DNA of 14,770 bases from Flavobacteriales bacterium UBA5869. Its GTDB lineage: Bacteria; Bacteroidota; Bacteroidia; Flavobacteriales_D; Crocinitomicaceae. The notes below the pieces were generated by a model, which did no database searches, had not been told where the DNA came from, and worked only from the letters and a program-made list of their open reading frames with translations. A program made the translations under genes and the position numbers. The stretch lies in assembly GCA_002432565.1 (NCBI GenBank), contig DJFP01000267.1:25549-40318 (forward strand). The letters are read 5' to 3'. Positions 12,600 through 14,770 of this stretch are shown here, in pieces; the first letter of the stretch is position 1, and every line of letters begins with the position of its first letter.

Positions 12600-13228
12600 C
12601 AATACCACTTTGCCTTCACATTCGCATTCCACAATTTCATGGCGAAATCCCTGAAAGCAACAGGAGCCTGATTGAATGCCTTGTCGAATTTATAATCGCC
12701 GCCCACAAATTCACCATTGCCGATATCTACTTTATTCTCTCCACGCATGGCATGCTTTTGTGTCCCTTCATACATAATGATTTTCATTGCTGCCGGACTC
12801 ACATCACCTGTACAGGTTAGCAGATACATCATCCAAACTTCGGCAATACCATCCTTATCCAAATCTGTCACCTGGAAGGTGTTCTTCACAAAATCAGCAG
12901 CAATGTCCAGGGGACATTCTTTGATATAATCGGTTACTTTCCAGGTTTGCCTGATGCTGTCCTCGAATAACAAATAGTGATGGGCAAACAGGTATTTTTC
13001 CCAGTAATCTTCGGAAGGTGCTGTTATACTGACTGCTTCTTCGGTTTCACAGGTGATTACCAGGTTTACTCCCGATTCATCTGTCCAGCGGACAGCTTCT
13101 TTCAAATTACCTTTATAGGAAATTCCTTTGGGAAGTTCGGATTTTGTGAGGTTTGTGAGCTTTATTTTCTCCTGGGCTGAAACAGCCAGGGAATTTAAAG
13201 CGAAAAATAAGTAAATCAATTTTTTCAT
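12599..13228 (-). CDS. Secreted protein resembling the M949_RS01915 family, 209 aa
   Basis: The start is set at the ATG ending at 13228, which begins a clean signal peptide (MKKLIYLFFALNSLAVSAQ); the frame can be extended 12 codons upstream, but that would bury the signal. The mature protein contains KSELPKGISYKGNLKEAVRW (29-48), SEDYWEKYLFAHHYLL (72-87), VKNTFQVTDLDKDGIAEVWM (114-133) and MKIIMYEGTQKHAMRGENKV (148-167). The D122-L-D-K-D-G segment is a calcium-type DxDxDG loop as in FG-GAP-like repeats. From memory these match the family NCBI calls M949_RS01915 surface polysaccharide biosynthesis protein, named after a Riemerella gene; the mechanism is unknown. A weak promoter (TTG 13284-13282, 18 nt, TGTCTTTG 13263-13256) lies upstream. 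Confidence 0.82.
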   Translation of the reverse strand: MKKLIYLFFALNSLAVSAQEKIKLTNLTKSELPKGISYKGNLKEAVRWTDESGVNLVITCETEEAVSITAPSEDYWEKYLFAHHYLLFEDSIRQTWKVTDYIKECPLDIAADFVKNTFQVTDLDKDGIAEVWMMYLLTCTGDVSPAAMKIIMYEGTQKHAMRGENKVDIGNGEFVGGDYKFDKAFNQAPVAFRDFAMKLWNANVKAKWY

Positions 13229-13299
13229 AGACGGAAATGAAAATACGTATTTAAACAAAGACACAAAATGTGATTGATAAGCAACTATGCTATCAGTGA

Positions 13300-13341
13300 A
13301 GCCTTTTAATACACCAGTCTGATCGTTTTTATGAAAAGGCT
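13300..13341. repeat. 8-bp inverted repeat in the gap upstream of the secreted-protein gene
   Basis: AGCCTTTT (13300-13307) and AAAAGGCT (13334-13341) are perfect complements separated by 26 bases, filling most of the gap between the lipoprotein stop and the next gene. No T-run follows the second arm on the minus strand, so it is not an obvious terminator; it could still act as a 3'-end stem. Confidence 0.35.
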
Positions 13342-13356
13342 GAAAGGTTCCTTAGA

Positions 13357-13809
13357 TCATCTATTCCTTCTCAAACGTTCCCAATTCGAACGGGTTTCAT
13401 TGAAAAATTCAAAAGTCCGGGTGCTATCCGCATCGACATACACCTTGAATGAACTACCGTCGGTTTTGTAAACTGTTACATAGGACGCATAAGTCAGGGC
13501 TGTGTGATTGTCTGCTTGGGAAATAGAATCGATTTCGTTCTCAAAAAACGCCGAATGAATTTCCCGGTCGACACCTTTTAGCCAATAAGCCGCAATTCGT
13601 CTATCAGTAATAAAATTACCGGATTTGGTAACATCTTCGGAGCCGTCATTGTTTTCAAACAACCGGACTTCCTCTTTCAGGTCCAAAATTCCCAGGCTTT
13701 CAATGAATTTGCGTTCGTCGGTTGTGAGATTCCGTTCTGTTTTGTTTTCAGCACAGGAAAATAGTATTCCGACAGGGATCGCCAGAAGCAGTAAGCGAAT
13801 ACTTTTCAT
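13357..13809 (-). CDS. Predicted lipoprotein of unknown function, 150 aa
   Basis: Residues 1-19 form a lipoprotein signal with lipobox LFSC (C19) after a hydrophobic stretch (MKSIRLLLLAIPVGILF), so the mature protein should be a lipid-anchored envelope protein starting CAENKTE. The soluble part is about 130 residues with Asp/Glu/Asn-rich composition (VRLFENNDGSEDVTKSGNFI) and a probable beta-sheet (YASYVTVYKTDGSSFKVYVD) ending in a basic tail ERLRRNR. No family is recognised. Its ATG overlaps the stop of the four-helix membrane protein gene as ATGA (13806-13809), so it is the last gene of a three-gene unit. Confidence 0.8.
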   Translation of the reverse strand: MKSIRLLLLAIPVGILFSCAENKTERNLTTDERKFIESLGILDLKEEVRLFENNDGSEDVTKSGNFITDRRIAAYWLKGVDREIHSAFFENEIDSISQADNHTALTYASYVTVYKTDGSSFKVYVDADSTRTFEFFNETRSNWERLRRNR

Positions 13810-14240
13810 TTTTCCATAGCTTTATAAGCAATTTGTAGTTCCAAAGCTACTAATCCCATGATAAGTATGATTTCACCTGCAAAATAGATCATTCCCAACA
13901 AGGTCAGCTTTTCAAAATACCGTACAACGAAGAAAGCAATCAAACATCCGTAAAAACTATTTGCAAAGGCAATGATCTTTAGAAGCAGTGTATGCTTTTG
14001 GTTCCCGAAATAATGGGACATCAGCGAATAAATTGTATACACGCAGGCAATGACGGAAAAAAGCCTCAAGACGACCAGCGGCATGCCGAAGTGCTCTTGA
14101 AAAGGTTCGACAACAACAGCTAACAATAAAGCGGTAATTCCTGCACCCCATGCATCAAGCAGAAGCAGTTTTTTCGCATTCAGGCTTGGTAATTTGTTCA
14201 TCATTTCTTCCAATCTCATTTGACAAAAACCTGACTCCAC
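13806..14240 (-). CDS. Four-helix membrane protein of unknown function, 144 aa
   Basis: A small inner-membrane protein with four predicted transmembrane helices: about residues 29-46 (AWGAGITALLLAVVVEPF), 55-75 (LVVLRLFSVIACVYTIYSLM), 87-107 (LKIIAFANSFYGCLIAFFVV) and 114-136 (LGMIYFAGEIILIMGLVALE). No family is recognised. The longest frame starts at GTG 14240, which overlaps the DUF6157 stop codon as TAGTG; ATG 14219 would give a protein seven residues shorter and is an alternative. Overlaps at both ends place it in the middle of a tightly packed operon with the DUF6157 and lipoprotein genes. Confidence 0.8.
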   Translation of the reverse strand: MESGFCQMRLEEMMNKLPSLNAKKLLLLDAWGAGITALLLAVVVEPFQEHFGMPLVVLRLFSVIACVYTIYSLMSHYFGNQKHTLLLKIIAFANSFYGCLIAFFVVRYFEKLTLLGMIYFAGEIILIMGLVALELQIAYKAMEK

Positions 14241-14653
14241 TAACGGCTCGAACGCATCGCTTTGACAATATTCAGCGACTTATCTTCCAGGTATCTTTTG
14301 TACGCTTCACTTTCCGAACCATACAAGGCCATTTTACCTTCGTGGTTGAAATGAATACCCCAGCCATAACGTTTTCCTAACGGTGATGCCCTGAAACATG
14401 CCTGTCCTTTCGAAAAGAATTGAGCTTTTGCAGCTTCGTATTCACTTTCCGTCAGATCATTCTTGTCTGCGAAAACCTGGAACAACACCTCATCGGAAGT
14501 GTATTTGTAGGGATTTTTACTGATCATGTCAAACTGCCGGTTTGCAATCGTTAAAGCATCGCCTTTTAAGGGTGGAACAGTTCCGTTTCCGATCGGGCAA
14601 TCATCGGAAACAGTAATAAACGTATTGATATAATTGGTTGTATGAACTTTCAT
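14240..14653 (-). CDS. DUF6157 family protein, 137 aa
   Basis: A small soluble protein matching DUF6157: MKVHTTNYINTFITVSDDCP, VPPLKGDALTIANRQFDMIS, NPYKYTSDEVLFQVFADKND and GWGIHFNHEGKMALYGSESE are conserved blocks of this family as I recall it. The C-terminus ends in a basic helix (LNIVKAMRSSR). The start is ATG 14653: the frame stays open to the window edge, but the upstream part overlaps another gene's C-terminus in a different frame, and the family begins MKVHTTNY. Its function is unknown. It heads the overlapping unit with the membrane protein and the lipoprotein, and lies 40 bp after the stop codon of the gene at the window edge. Confidence 0.87.
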   Translation of the reverse strand: MKVHTTNYINTFITVSDDCPIGNGTVPPLKGDALTIANRQFDMISKNPYKYTSDEVLFQVFADKNDLTESEYEAAKAQFFSKGQACFRASPLGKRYGWGIHFNHEGKMALYGSESEAYKRYLEDKSLNIVKAMRSSR

Positions 14654-14693
14654 CAATCTAAAATACGGAAATCTGGCTTTGGAAACAAATCTC

Positions 14694-14770
14694 TTAAGAT
14701 CCGGCAAAAGGAGTACCGAAAATGCCAACAGCCAATTCCATCCAAACCAGGATAAAAACTCCAAGAGCTG
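14694..14770 (-). CDS. C-terminal end of a small membrane protein, cut by window edge
   Basis: The minus strand at 14770-14694 encodes ALGVFILVWMELAVGIFGTP followed by FAGS and a TAA stop (14696-14694). A hydrophobic helix ending WxELAVGIFGTPFAGS resembles the C-terminus of small uncharacterised membrane proteins I recall from Bacteroidota. Only 24 codons lie inside the window. This reading explains why the in-frame upstream extension of DUF6157 should not be counted as coding, and gives a normal 40-bp gap to the DUF6157 start. Confidence 0.6.
   Translation of the reverse strand, partial: ALGVFILVWMELAVGIFGTPFAGS

Noticed and set aside
13229..13264. Twelve-codon extension of the secreted protein
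   Set aside because: It would place a second hydrophobic stretch before a complete signal peptide that starts at ATG 13228.
1..14770. CRISPR array, prophage, integrated element, or defence island
   Set aside because: No regularly spaced repeats, integrase, transposase, nuclease or phage structural genes are present on either strand.

Overview
The window looks like ordinary chromosome from a Bacteroidota bacterium, most likely Flavobacteriia (a Fluviicola-like genus is a guess). Three things point there. The DNA is AT-rich. No Shine-Dalgarno leaders are visible, while several intergenic regions carry the Bacteroidota sigma-A promoter (TTG/TTTG, about 19-22 nt, then TAnnTTTG). The protein families are typical of the phylum: GH92, DUF4199 paired with a membrane LuxR protein, DUF6157, a secreted YwqK/MORN-repeat protein, a subclass-A2 class A beta-lactamase and a PepSY-TM protein. 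There are no rRNA, tRNA, CRISPR, transposase or phage genes, and no gene-free stretch exceeds 300 bases (the longest, about 256 bp, is 1521-1776).

Layout, left to right. 1-428 (-) is the N-terminal part of a secreted GH92 glycosidase cut by the window edge. 493-1520 (-) holds two unrecognised genes, one with an N-terminal membrane anchor. 1777-2064 (+) is a small XRE-type regulator, followed by a large secreted YwqK/MORN-repeat protein (2170-4341, +) with its own promoter only 4 bp before the start codon. 4364-4768 (-) is an unrecognised acidic protein, followed by an unusual GC-rich near-palindrome. 4862-6483 (-) is a class A beta-lactamase overlapping (ATGA) a protein of unknown function. 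6558-7622 (-) is a membrane LuxR regulator with a DUF4199 membrane protein. 7693-8400 (-) is a SAM methyltransferase. 8531-9399 (-) pairs a PepSY-TM protein with a Gdx/SugE-type SMR transporter. 9488-10404 (-) is a DinB protein coupled (TAATG) to an SRPBCC protein; a GlxA-type DJ-1/AraC regulator is divergent at 10527-11504 (+). 11544-12449 (-) is a thioredoxin-reductase-like flavoprotein with a CPYC motif. 12599-13228 (-) is a secreted protein resembling the M949_RS01915 family. 13357-14653 (-) is an overlapping three-gene unit (DUF6157, four-helix membrane protein, lipoprotein). The right edge (14694-14770, -) preserves the last 24 codons of a small membrane protein.

Most genes form short two- or three-gene minus-strand units dealing with envelope, stress or small-molecule chemistry. 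The clearest regulatory logic is the divergent GlxA-type regulator facing the DinB-SRPBCC pair, and the membrane LuxR protein co-transcribed with DUF4199. I found no convincing previously undescribed multi-gene system. The items most worth a second look are the beta-lactamase/unknown coupling, the CPYC flavoprotein with an inverted repeat over its promoter, the GC-rich palindrome at 4789-4831, the near-leaderless promoter of the YwqK/MORN gene, and start sites constrained by promoter positions.
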